The notes under the pieces are model-generated. The model worked only from the letters and a program-made list of their open reading frames with translations. It ran no database searches and was not told the origin of the DNA. The translations under genes were made by a program, and so were the position numbers. Below, in pieces: positions 24,836 through 35,074 of a stretch of DNA of 64,000 nt. This DNA is from Pholiota molesta. Its lineage: Eukaryota > Basidiomycota > Agaricomycetes > Agaricales > Strophariaceae. The stretch lies in assembly GCA_014925825.1 (NCBI GenBank), contig JACGCK010000070.1:1-64000 (forward strand). The letters run 5' to 3'. The stretch's first letter is position 1, and the number at the start of each line of letters is the position of its first letter.

Positions 24836-25747
24836 TAGAATGTAGTATCTCCGTCAGCATTTGCTGGGGAATGGTTCCATCCCTACAAAGAAAAAAGGGA
24901 TTAATCATACCTCCCAATGCAGGATGAAGATCTACATACCACGGATGGTTGATAGTTGGTGATTAACGCCATAAGGATTTCCAGCGCAAGTATACCCTGG
25001 TTTACGCCTGGAAGGATAATCGAGTGAAAAGAGATCTCATCGTGATAGATCTGCCTGAGCAAAAGGAGAGACCGTTCAAGACCCACGACCCAGACGACAT
25101 CTTGAACCTCGACGGATATATGTCGCTGAAGGATAATGTCGTCTAAGTAAATGATGAAACAAAAAGGAAAGAAGTGAAGACAAAGGAAGCATACGAGGTC
25201 GTGGAGAATTCCTTGAATGGCATGAAGGGCGCGTTCGTTATGTGTCCCGTACACACTGTCAAAATTCTCGATAGTCTCCATAAGAATATAAATAGGGAAG
25301 CGGCGGGGGAAAGATTCCTCTTCCAAAGTACAGGAGCTGCGCAAGGCTGGAGCCAAGCCAAGGACGCGGTCTTCTAATTCTATCGCGTCGGTAGATAAAA
25401 CCAACGGAGGTTGACCATGTTGCCGGCACCAGTGGCGGGCGCATTCTCGATGAACAGCATAGAAGGAAATAATCGTGAAACATAACATGTGATCGCCACG
25501 AAGTTCTGCGGTGGTGAACCGATAGTTAAGCTATCATAGCCAGCGATTAGTTGGGATTTGGTCCATTAACTAGCGACCTCACCACGAGAAGTAGCAAGTG
25601 CCTGGTTAAAGGAAATGTTGGTTGAATTAAAGCAGCTGGTGGGGTCCGCAGGGTGTCCATAGAGATAACTATCTGTATAAACCATGCAATCCGAACACCT
25701 TCTACAAGGCTGCGAGGAAAAGCTGGAAGCGCAGGAGGAATACTCAT
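24836..25747 (-). CDS. antisense cargo protein A2 (spliced, unresolved ends)
   Basis: A likely start is ATG at 25747 (MSIPPALPAFPRSLVEGVRI). The best coding stretch is ELRGDHMLCFTIISFYAVHR, followed by RHWCRQHGQPPLVLSTDAIE and ENFDSVYGTHNERALHAIQG. A clear intron near 25142-25190 joins it to ILQRHISVEVQDVVWVVG and ITNYQPSV. A further donor (GTATGT) near 24937 leads to a last exon that may end between 24813 and 24838. The join between the first exon and the second did not close in frame in my reading, so the 5' part is unsure. No family recognised. It lies head to tail with A1. Confidence 0.5.
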
Positions 25748-25867
25748 CCTTATCGTTCGGATGATGATTTCTATGAATATTGAATAGCGATTGAATTTAT
25801 ACGATCCAATAAAGATGAATATTAAAACAACATTGATTCCAGTAACTACGCCCAATAAACAGCAGAC

Positions 25868-25908
25868 AACTGAGGACAGTTGATTTTATTTTTGCTGGGG
25901 GGGAGATG
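25868..25908 (+). promoter_or_regulatory. internal polypurine-tract-like motif
   Basis: TGAGGACAGT, then after 15-17 bases CTGGGGGGGAGATG, repeats the arrangement found just before the 3' LTR at 33619-33654. It may act as a central polypurine tract for second-strand priming, or mark the old 3' end of a shorter element. Confidence 0.55.
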
Positions 25909-26051
25909 GAATGGAATGAAAGGAGATGGCAACATCTATTGAAATATGGAGGTTAAATTTTTAGAATTTACTCGAAATATTCAGATAAAACAACACGGTA
26001 GAATGATGGTTAGGATACAGATAAAGATATTTATATCTTTAGAACGCCTAG

Positions 26052-26656
26052 CTATTCAGCCTGAAGAGCATGAAACAAAAGCATGGGCTTGGCAATGGCA
26101 GCCACAGAACCGCTAGCAAGAACGAGGAATCATTAGTTCTAAGTAAACACGGAACATATGAGAAAATCTCGTACAGGAATAGGTGAACGGGGTTGACGGT
26201 CAAAAGCATCCCGAAGGAGTCGCAAAGTATAGGCATCGTTGCAAGGAACGAGAGGCCCTGCGACTTCGATCCCTTGTAAAATAATAAGACGAAGGCAACG
26301 ACTTCGGCCTCAAGAGCGGTGTTGATATGGACTAGTAATTGAGGATGTCGGCGCAAGTCCTGTAGAGAAAGGTGCAAATCACACTACAAAGGGAAATACA
26401 GGATTAGAACCTTGGGACATCAGCAGACACAGTTTGAACGAACCAAAAACTCGAGATTGTCCCGAATATACTCGAAAGCGAGTATAGGGTCAAGGTCCAA
26501 ACAAGCTTGGATGTCCTCTTCGTACTTAAAAGATCGAAGGCGATTGTGGAGAACAGTGTACAATACAGTACGCGCCTCAATGCCGAAATCGGCGAAGCGA
26601 CCTTCGAGAAGTGGCGACACTATCATACTGGTAGGAGAGGGTGAGCGAGAACCCAT
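26052..26656 (-). CDS. antisense cargo protein A3 (spliced)
   Basis: ATG at 26656 gives MGSRSPSPTSMIVSPLLEGR and runs to RDNLEFLVRSN near 26420. An intron of about 60 bases leads to LHLSLQDLRRHPQLLVHINT and a hydrophobic helical block ending near EIFSYVP. A second, very short intron (about 38 bases, holding a CTAAT branch-like site) would join to GSVAAIAKPMLLFHALQAE and a TAG at 26052-26054. The product would be about 190 residues, all-helical in character. No known family. Exon borders are tentative. Confidence 0.5.
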
Positions 26657-26887
26657 AATAATCAGGACGGTTAGGTGAGGGAGAAAAGAAAATCCTTGGG
26701 AATTTATTGTCTTCCTTTCCAGCCGTCCTTGGATAAAACACAATTCAGTAGCTACGAAATAGGAAAGTTCAAAGGCGAGGATGGTAATTGGATAGCGAAG
26801 GAAATTACAAGCGGGTACTACATAAGTACGCAGAAAGAAAACCATCCAGGGAAAACACTGGGGAACAAACTCTATAAACAAAAGATG

Positions 26888-27489
26888 TCATCGGAGATTA
26901 GGAAATGTAGGTACGCTGGGAGAACCAAAGAGAATGTATGAAACGGATGCGGTTGAGATTCTAGAAGAAAAGAACTCAATTAAGCCTTTAAGCATAAGGA
27001 TTTTGAGGGGACAAACCCAGGTTGAGAAATCAATAGAGGCGGACAGTTTGGCAAATTCAAACAAGAAAGTGGGGTCAGGACGAGTAGCTAAGACAGCCAC
27101 GGAGTCGATTTGAGGTGGACAAAGGTTGAGCAAGATATACCGCTCAACCAGAAAAAGTTGAACAGCTACGAAAGCTAGCTCGGGATACTGAACGAACATG
27201 TCAAAACCAGGATTCATGGCTTCCTGCAATAGTTTTAAACTATAAAAAAGTTACAAACCAAATAAGCAGGAACTGCTCACCAATTGACTCAGCAAATTCC
27301 GTATTGCAGTCAACGTCCGTGGACGATCAGTCCGAAGCTGGTTAATGATCGAGGCAGGATAATAACAATCGAGCGCCTCGTGAAACAGGATTATAATGTC
27401 AGCTTTCGCGGCGTCGGAGAAAAAACGAAGCGAGGAATAAGGGGAAGCAAAATGGAGTGACGAGTAACGGGGAAGTCAGGATAAGCCAT
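26888..27489 (-). CDS. antisense cargo protein A4 (spliced)
   Basis: Two exons are clear. The first holds SDAAKADIIILFHEALDCYY and RPRTLTAIRNLLSQL, ending at a GTGAGC donor near 27280. After an intron of about 57 bases the second holds EAMNPGFDMFVQYPELAFVA and FLFEFAKLSASIDFSTW, ending at the TGA at 26888. An ATG at 27489 precedes them but is in another frame, so a small 5' intron or a different start is needed. It resembles A3 and A5 in size and helical, hydrophobic make-up, which hints at a repeated family, but I could not align them by eye. Confidence 0.5.
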
Positions 27490-27909
27490 AGTGCTGGAAA
27501 TGATGAGCAGCGAAGATAACCACTAAAACTGCGAAGCGAAATAAATAAGTTCGAGCAGGTGGGAATACTCAGACCTAAAAAGGAAATTTGATCTAAACTT
27601 AGTAAGGTGCGGACAAGCGCTGGAAAAGAGAATTGAATACAAAAGATTCATTTCGAGTGTTGCAAAAAAGAACTACATTCGCTAAGCGTTTAGAATGGAG
27701 TTTATCAAGTAACCATTGAAGTCCAGATAGCTAGGATTTTGAAATGGAACATCGAAAAGAAGGGTATAATGATGGAAATGCTCGGTATGGCTTTAGCCGT
27801 ACAATAAGGAAGGAGTCAGCAGGACTATTCATGCAATAGGCATGTGAGTAGTAAAAAGGATGTAGCAAAAAAGGGAAAGAGATAGGTGGATAGTGAAGAG
27901 ATGGTACGA

Positions 27910-28316
27910 CTAGGACAGGACGTTAGAGAACGGGAACAATATCTCTAAAACATTCTTGAAAAGGATAGCTAACTCTTGGGCGGACTGGACTTGCTGAACG
28001 AAAGCTTGACCGTCGGCGGAGAGAAAGGAATCCAGGTCGTCAGACAGAGCGGGCATTTGATTGATGAAACCCTCATTCCAAGCGGCGTTGATTAAGATGC
28101 TACGGATGTCGGGATAAATAATGAGATGTTCCTGAGAGAACTTGGCCGATACCTGACAAACAGAGGAAATGGGTTAGAGTGGTAGCTAGCGATAAAACAA
28201 TGAGCGGCTAACCAGAATATCAATAATGGACGAATCTCGACGATGAGCTCTTCGCGAGGAACTTCAATCCGCTCGAAGATTTGTGGTGGGGAGCAGCGTT
28301 GAAGCCGGGAGGACAT
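27910..28316 (-). CDS. antisense cargo protein A5 (spliced)
   Basis: ATG at 28316 gives MSSRLQRCSPPQIFERIEVP and EELIVEIRPLLIF. An intron near 28155-28210 leads to a second exon with VSAKFSQEHLIIYPDIRSIL, NAAWNEGFINQMPALSDDLD and FVQQVQSAQELAILFKNVLE, ending at TAG 27910-27912. My junction is off by one phase, so either the donor is elsewhere or the gene carries a small lesion. Helical, no named family. Confidence 0.45.
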
Positions 28317-28578
28317 GAATTTAGGAAGATGGATCGGCCAAACACGTTCAAAGACGCGAAGCCAGTACTATCAGCAGCGAACGGGCCATCGAAGAACATG
28401 GCGGGATGAGGAATAGACATTAAAGAAATGAAACCACGAGGATTTATTATATAGCTATCCAAGATAAAGTTATTTATAGGCTGTTGGACTTAGTCCAGTT
28501 CACAGCTAATTAAGTCACTCAAAGAAAACCAATAGCGCAGAGAGGAACCATCTATAAAATTCGCAAACTATTTAAAAC

Positions 28579-28593
28579 TATATATATATATAT
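28579..28593. repeat. short TA dinucleotide repeat
   Basis: About seven TA units just past the end of antisense gene A6. Confidence 0.7.
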
Positions 28594-28596
28594 GAT

Positions 28597-29476
28597 TTAA
28601 ATAGTAAAAAGTTCGTCATCCTCGAGCTGCTGAGGCCCCCCAGAGTAATGAACGCCTCCTTCCCACTAGCTGGCAAGTTCGAGAAAAAGCTCTGGGTCTC
28701 AGGATGGCGTAAATCAAAAGAGTGGACAATGTCCACGGTGGCCTGCAACCGAGGCTTAATATCGGCCAAAATACCTCTACACATCGTCATGAGTTGGAGA
28801 TCGAGGTAGGAGGTAGCAAGATCAGGCCGGCCATGGGCATCATAACGGACGTAATTCAGTGCTGGAGAGCAAAAACCGAGAAATTAGAGCCTTATAAAAA
28901 GAATTAAAAATAAAGGACGAACGCACTGCGTGTAGGCGCATTATAAGGGGCAGAACAAAAGAGCACGGCAGGCGGGAGCTGAGGACCGATGCCCGCGTCG
29001 CCTAGACAGGGGATGCAAAGTTTGCCATATCCAATGAACGGGCGTGAGGTGAGCAAGGAAGACGGGGTCGGATGATGGCACCCGGCGCAAGGAGGGCCAA
29101 TGGGAGAAAACAGGGGCACAGGTGGACGAGAAGTACTCTCACGCGGTGGTGGAAGCAAGGGAGTGTCGAAATGGATAGGCGAGCTGATATAGGCGGGTCG
29201 CCGCAGAGGAGATGAATTGAAGAGAGGCCCCAAGGCCGCAAGATCCAATTCAGGGGGTGGAGATGCACTTCGTCCTCGTCCTCCTCCTCGGAAATTCGGT
29301 CAGGGGCTCCGGGGGGATCGACTCTGCTGACTTGAAGGGGTATAGATGGGACCAGTGACCGACGACGACGGGAAGTGGGGTAGTCGCAGGTTGCTACAAA
29401 AACAGTGAGCCAGGCGAACTTAACGGGATGTAGGAAAGAGGCACGTACGAAGGGAGCAGTCAGAGTTGGCAGCCAT
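28597..29476 (-). CDS. antisense cargo protein A6 with paired CxxC motifs
   Basis: ATG at 29476 gives MAANSDCSLP, joined by a typical intron (GTACGT...TAG) to TCDYPTSRRRRSLVPS and an acidic run. A frame change, perhaps an unseen intron, leads to a Pro-rich block and then to PPCAGCHHPTPSSLL and GYGKLCIPCLGD, a CxxC...CxxC pair about 25 residues apart that may bind zinc. Another intron near 28870-28920 joins to LNYVRYDAHGRPDLATSYLD and a helical end closing near 28597. I recall similar Pro-rich, CxxC-bearing hypothetical proteins in mushroom genomes but no name. Nucleic-acid binding is a guess. Confidence 0.45.
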
Positions 29477-30539
29477 GGCGTAAACAACAAAGGGAAAGAA
29501 GAGAGTCTAAACCAACTCAATACCGACATGGGCTCTTTATAACATGATAAACATGGGGTCTATAACGTAATGACAGCGGCAAAGAATTACGACCTCTTTT
29601 GACGAAACGTAATGCGTCCATGCTACTCAAGTAAATAGAAACTGCGCGCCGAAATCGGCAGTAGCAAAGAGTATCAGATATGGACCAGAGAAAGATCTCA
29701 TGGGAGATCAAAGCCAGAGGAGGGGATTTGCAAGAATAACAAAATATATTAAATCTTCAATACGATTTATTTGTTAAGCAAAAATAACAAAGAAAGACTG
29801 GATGGCGCTACTATATTCGGGGTATTACAAAAGATACATCAAAAATACAGTTACAGAGTTTAGGTCTCCGGGCGACTATATCAGCAGTAACACTGAGTTG
29901 TGGGTAGAACAGTCTCCGTCAAACAGGGAATGACCGCCGGGTGGGACAAAATATTTGATATAGTTCTTATATAAGTCGAACCGAAGGCGCATCATGATGC
30001 CAACTCGGACACTGGATGATGACGGCATGCACGCTAGGGGACTAATTAGTGGGCGCGGCGGTAACGAAGAAAGTGCCTAGATAATTACCAAGCAATGGCA
30101 CCGTAGAGATATGGCAGGGATAGCGAAGATACCGAACGGATGATTGTCGTGATGCGAAGGAAGTGCCCGGGTACTATACGCAGAGCACGATGTCAATGGT
30201 TGGGTACTTTGTGAGAAAAGGGATCCCAACGTACCGCGAGTAATGGGAAATTTGCTGAGAAAGGCGGAGTCTCTGATCTCGATGGATAAGTTATCATAAC
30301 CTAAACGGGGATCAGCGGTGACAAACCATATGTCAAATAGAAAGAGCGAAATTGTCCCTGAAAGTCCAAGGAGAAATAAAGACTATGGTTCATTGGAATC
30401 AATGTCGATATTTCTAAGTATTTCTTTGTAAAAATCATAGCGTTAGGTGGATATTCTTAAAGAGTTCACACCTTGGAGAGAGAGTCACAAGAGAAATTTT
30501 ATATAAAAAGTAACAAAGCTATCTACCAAAGATAGATAG
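29477..30539. other. internal region of the retroelement without clear gene
   Basis: No open frame above about 60 codons with protein-like content. It separates antisense units A6 and A7 and may hold their promoter and 3' sequences. Confidence 0.35.
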
Positions 30540-32932
30540 CTACCAGAAACCGCGGGCACAAAAAATGTCTACAAATAAAAATGTATATACATATATATAC
30601 ATAAAAGATGGGCGTCCGCCAACGAATCCACCAAGCACGCGACCAAGAAAACCATGGCAAAGTGAGACTAGCGCGGCGAACAAGGAGATGCGGGGAACCG
30701 AAACTAGGCGCAGGGGGGCGTCACTTTCGTCAGACTCATCCTCTTTGTCTTCGTCGCTACCGCTGCCCTCCTCAGAGGAACCGTCGCTATCAGACTCGCT
30801 AACAGCAGGCTGAGCCTGGGGGCGGATTGTGGGCTTGGACGATACGTCATCCACACTCGAAGTTCCATCGTGGAGCCGTCGCCAGCGTCGTCGCCGGAAG
30901 CAGCCGGACCGTCATTTGATGCGGGGAAAGGGCCGGAAACTTCGATGTCGGACGAAGATGTGAGGGCTCGGCGTGATCAAAAGGATGAGCCTGCAAAATG
31001 AAATAAGAAGTTAGAATAAAGTGTAAAAACGAAGAAAAGACTTACGAGCGGGCTCAGCATTGAATAGCTGCGAAAAGTCGCAGCAATCCGTTGAGCCTCC
31101 GAAGGACCGCGTGCGAGCCGTTGCTCAATCAAGTCCAAATCCAGGGAATCCGCCTGGGCGAGCGCAAGCATGTCAGCCTGTGAAAGTGCCATGATATGGG
31201 CGGGTGGGACTGTAGCGCACATGCGCTCCACCGTCTTGATGGCCGTCTTGAACTCGCGAGCCGCCTCGAGTGACGCTTCGTCAGCAAGCGACAGCAGGTT
31301 GATTGAACACTGCAAGGCTTGATGACCGCGCGCGAGCGGCAAGGCGATAGCTAAAGACAAGCAATAGAGAAAAGTTAAAACAAACAAAAAGGGAGAAGCG
31401 GAAAAACTTACACCCAGGGCTCAAATCCGACCAAGGTTCAATAGCTTGCGCGATTTGGGCCAGCGCTTTAGGATGGGCGGAGAAAGTACAACCCGGGCGA
31501 TTAGCCGAGGTGCATAGTTTGCAGGGACATCCCAGCCAACGAATTCGCACTCGACCATTCCTGTTGATCGCGATAGTAAGCACAGTTAGTGCAACAAGCG
31601 GGGGCCTAAGGAAGGTTAGCCAAAAAATTATCAAATACACGACATATTTAATAAAAACTTACCGAAAGATGCGCCGTCGCGTTTAGAGCAGCGGGCAGGC
31701 GTTCGGAGAATTCCTCGAGAGATCCCAAGGGCTCGGAAATCTGATGCAGATAGGCCATGGAGAAACCCCGAATAGGGACGTCCTTCATGGCAATCTGACC
31801 TCTTGGAATCGGCTGCGCAGGTTCTCCTAAGCCTGGAGGAGGCGAGGCCTCGAGAGCTAGGACAGAAATAAAATGGTTAGTAAGAATAAAAGGAGGAACA
31901 CTGAAAGCATACCTCTTTGCGCTTGTAGCGCCGAGCGGTGCGCCGAGCGCAGAGTCGATTTACGGGCACCCGCTAGAGGGCCGTCCTCCACCACTTCCTC
32001 GGACGCAGCCCGTCGCTGACGCTTGGGAGAGGGAGCGGCTTTTGACTTGGCTTTGGTAGCCTTCGTTTTGCCACTCTCTAAACAACCAGGAGAGAGCATT
32101 AGTTGAATAAAAATATGGTTTAAAACAAAATGAGGGCTTACTGGTCGCCGTGCGGGCCGCGCCACGTTTGCGCTTACCCTTCTGCGCGGTCTCAACGGGC
32201 TCTCTGATTCCTCGACCGACGATTCGCTAGGCGAAGGAGGGGATGTTTGGATATTTGGGCTTCTTGATGCCCTTGACGCCGGCCGTGGCGCCGCTACGGG
32301 AAGAGCTAGCCTTAGAAGGTCGGACAGGCGAAACGAGCACCGCCGCACCCCCGTCAGGTGGTTGGGGTGTCGAGGCGCGTGAGGAAGAAGGAACCACAGG
32401 AGCCGAGAAGAGGTTGGAAGTCGAAGAGTCGTCGACAGCGGGCATCCACCAAAAGGCGTTGGTCTCTCCAGGACGAGGGGCAGGCGCAACTTCGGGCAGC
32501 TTGTCCGAGATATGCCAACTAGCGAAGCGGTGTTTCTAAATAAATAAGAAAGTAAAAAGTCAGTAAAAATGAAGACTAGCTACCAAAAGGATAAACTTAC
32601 GATTTCGTTGGTGAACCGAGGCAAGAACCACCTCGTGTGCCCAGTTATAATTTGACCTTCTGGGCGGTCTTCGTACAAGCGGGAAATGGAATAAACGAGG
32701 CGACAAATCTCGGGGCTGTCGAAGGGAGCCCGGGGATTGGTGAGAAGAAAAGCGTTCTAAAAAGCCAAGTCAGTTAAGAATAAAAATCAGCGGGGCACGG
32801 GGAAAAACTTACCAAGTCAGCGGCGATGGTCTGCAAGATACGGTTGGAGTAGGCACCACCAAGATCGGTGGAGAAGAACGCCTTCAATAGCGAAGGCAGT
32901 TGGAGACGAAGGCGAGCAGCGTAAGCGACCAT
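30540..32932 (-). CDS. antisense cargo protein A7 (multi-exon)
   Basis: ATG at 32932 gives MVAYAARLRLQLPSLLKAFF. Clean GT...AG introns join it to NAFLLTNPRAPFDSPEICRL (exon near 32758-32599), then to KHRFASWHISDKLPEVAP and NAFWWMPAVDDSS. A Ser/Pro-rich block and basic patches (KGKRKRGAAR; PSPKRQRRAA) follow. A later exon (about 31875-31663) has GFSMAYLHQISEPLGSLEEF, another (31630-31430) a Cys cluster CPCKLCTSANRPGC, and another (31350-31047) a helix LLSLADEASLEAAREFKTAI. The tail is acidic (SDSDGSSEEGSGSDEDKEDE). A TAG near 32230 falls exactly at an AG and is probably spliced out. In the Cys exon two frames compete, so a small lesion is possible. It looks like a nuclear, zinc-binding protein; function unknown. 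Confidence 0.55.
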
Positions 32933-33618
32933 GTTTTAGAGGAGCGAGAGTAGAAGAGGGAGAAAGGAAGAAAGAGGCGGTGAAGATGAGTAGCTGAGGG
33001 TGAAGCAGACCATCTTAAATATCAGAGAGAGAGGCGCACGGGCCTCTGAGGATTACTATGCAAATTCAATGGAGTAGCGAGGCAGACATACCGGCGTTAG
33101 CGAACAGAGTAGGACTTGATCCAAATCTGGTAGAATAACGACCAAATGGAGGTGATCTCCTTGAGACACATACTGCAATTGTCCGGCCTGGATAGCTACG
33201 AGTCATAGCGAACCAAAGAAGCATGAAGCTAAAAGCTAAGAAGAAGAAGAAGCGCGAGTTTAAAAATAGCAGCAACGAAGCGCGAGGCGCTAATCAGGGC
33301 GCTAACAGGTACTGGACATAGCTGTCCGGGCCGAGAATCGGGAAGAACAAGTGAAATCCTGAAAAATGACACCCATATTGTCTAAGGATAGCGGAGGGAT
33401 GCAGGCTATAGGGCGTCGAACACTGGGTTGCTACGATAAGCAATAAGCTTTCGAAGCCCGGGTGGACACGGAATAGCTAAGAAAATGGGTCAGAAAAGAA
33501 GATTCAATGTTGTAAAGTCAGCTCGCAGCGAGAGCCTCGTGTTGCGCAACCGAATATGCAAAATCGAAGCAGGGCTTGGGAAATGTCCGAAGGAATAAAC
33601 CTATGGGGCCAGAAAATG
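32933..33618. other. 3' non-coding part of the retroelement
   Basis: No convincing gene. It would contain the promoter of antisense gene A7 and leads to the polypurine tract. Confidence 0.4.
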
Positions 33619-33652
33619 ACTGAGGACAGTCAAGATTTCACTGGGGGGGAGA
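33619..33652 (+). promoter_or_regulatory. polypurine tract before the 3' LTR
   Basis: TGAGGACAGT followed by CTGGGGGGGAGA directly before the LTR tip TGATAGGG. The purine run primes plus-strand synthesis in LTR elements. Confidence 0.75.
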
Positions 33653-35070
33653 TGATAGGGCGCGGTTTTGGCTATACGTGAAACCCGCAATATTTTGCCT
33701 TTTTATCAGTAGAAATACCAGTCAGCTGGCGGAGGAGTTTAAGTCGTCCCGGACTGAGAACTCATTAGCGGCGCATAAATCAATAAAGAGATTAAAGACA
33801 GCCGTCTGTGACAATGGTAGCGGACGATGTTACAGTAAATTGTAACTCAACTGCAAGCCGGGAGACAGTTTAACAAAAACAGCTATCCATTTGATACTCG
33901 AATATTACCTATGCGCGCGCTTAAACCACTACACGGGACAAGTATTAAAAACGGAACGGACATTCCCTAGCGAGCCGAAGCACAGCATCATGCGCGGAAC
34001 GCAGCTCCCCGAGCCGGGATTATAGCTAAAAGCTCTAAAAATAGACCTTGCATCTATATTCAGCTACTAAAGATAGAACGCAGATAGCTGTTAAAGCGTG
34101 AATAAGCGCTAAAGCGTCTAGCAAAGCTGCGAGTCAGGTGCAGCAAAGAGATCAATAAGCAGGAGACAGAGATGACGAAGAATAATGGCCTGGTGACCTA
34201 CAAACCAGGGTATTTCACATGGAAAAGGGAACATGGGCAGAGGGTATAGAGTCGCGAGGAATGCAGCTAAGGCCTGGGCCTATACCGCTGAGCAATCGCT
34301 ACCCAAAAGGATAGGAATCGGAATCTAAGAATGCTGGACTGTTTGTGAACCGTTTGTATGTATTAATGTTGGAGCCTGGGACCATACACTTGTAGTAGTA
34401 TAAATTACCAGTAGGTAGTGTAGTTAAGGACAAGCAATCAGTACCCATTTTATTTGAACTATAAACGTTCGAGCACTAAGGGATAAAATACGGATTTGTT
34501 TCAGCGCCGAGTGCTATAACTCGTCGAGACTATCACAGCTTGAGGTCGGACTGAAAGCAGTTCCAGGCTAGTGATCCGCGGCCGCGTATATTGAGAGAGT
34601 GTTGCGAAGATTTCGAATAGCGACGAGCTATTTCCGCGTTTTTCGAGACACCAGGACTCATAGTACACGGTACTACGGCGATTGTAGCCAAGTGGAAGTC
34701 CACCTAGCGAACGAGAGCATCGACGAGAGTGATTAGCGAGTTACCAGAGCATTTTACCGAGCAATAAAAACAACAATTCCAACACCCTAAAAACAACGAT
34801 TACCTTTCCCGAGCCAGAATCAACAAAGTTACGGGATACTCAGCGATTGATCCTAAAAATAACTCCTTCCCTAAAAATATCGAACGAGCAAGGCAACTTA
34901 CTGTCAAAAGTAGGACCACAGAAAAAGAAAATCATACCCAGAGCGACGCACACACAATTTATAAAAAGATCGAATAACTACGGAAGGGCGTCGCTCGACC
35001 TGAAGTTTAGGATCTCGCTCCGCTTTTGTGTTTTTCTGATTCAAGGTCTTGCCTGATAGCAAGCCTCTCA
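33653..35070 (+). repeat. 3' LTR
   Basis: 1,418 bp, ending CTCTCA, nearly identical to 14409-15828. TATA box at 34399. Confidence 0.93.
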
Positions 35071-35074
35071 GCGG
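35071..35074. repeat. 4-bp target-site duplication, right of the LTR element
   Basis: GCGG, matching 14405-14408. Confidence 0.7.

Larger units (their letters stand above)
14409..35070 (+). mobile_element. giant Ty3/Gypsy-type LTR retroelement with antisense genes
   Basis: The element is 20,662 bp, bounded by direct LTRs starting TGATAGGG and ending CTCTCA, with a 4-bp duplication outside. A primer-binding site follows the 5' LTR and a polypurine tract precedes the 3' LTR. The order gag, protease, RT, RNase H, integrase marks it as Ty3/Gypsy (Metaviridae-like). Plus-strand genes end at 23121, yet the 3' LTR starts only at 33653, leaving about 10.5 kb of extra internal sequence. That part carries at least seven minus-strand coding units with introns. 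The LTRs differ by only two single-base length changes that I could find, so insertion was recent. It interrupts the transposase-like gene of the surrounding cassette. Confidence 0.92.

Noticed and set aside
28579..28593. TA run as a possible regulatory element
   Set aside because: A simple short microsatellite with no other signal.
33066..33275. 69-codon minus-strand frame near the 3' LTR
   Set aside because: Hydrophobic composition from AT- and purine-rich sequence, no exon partners.
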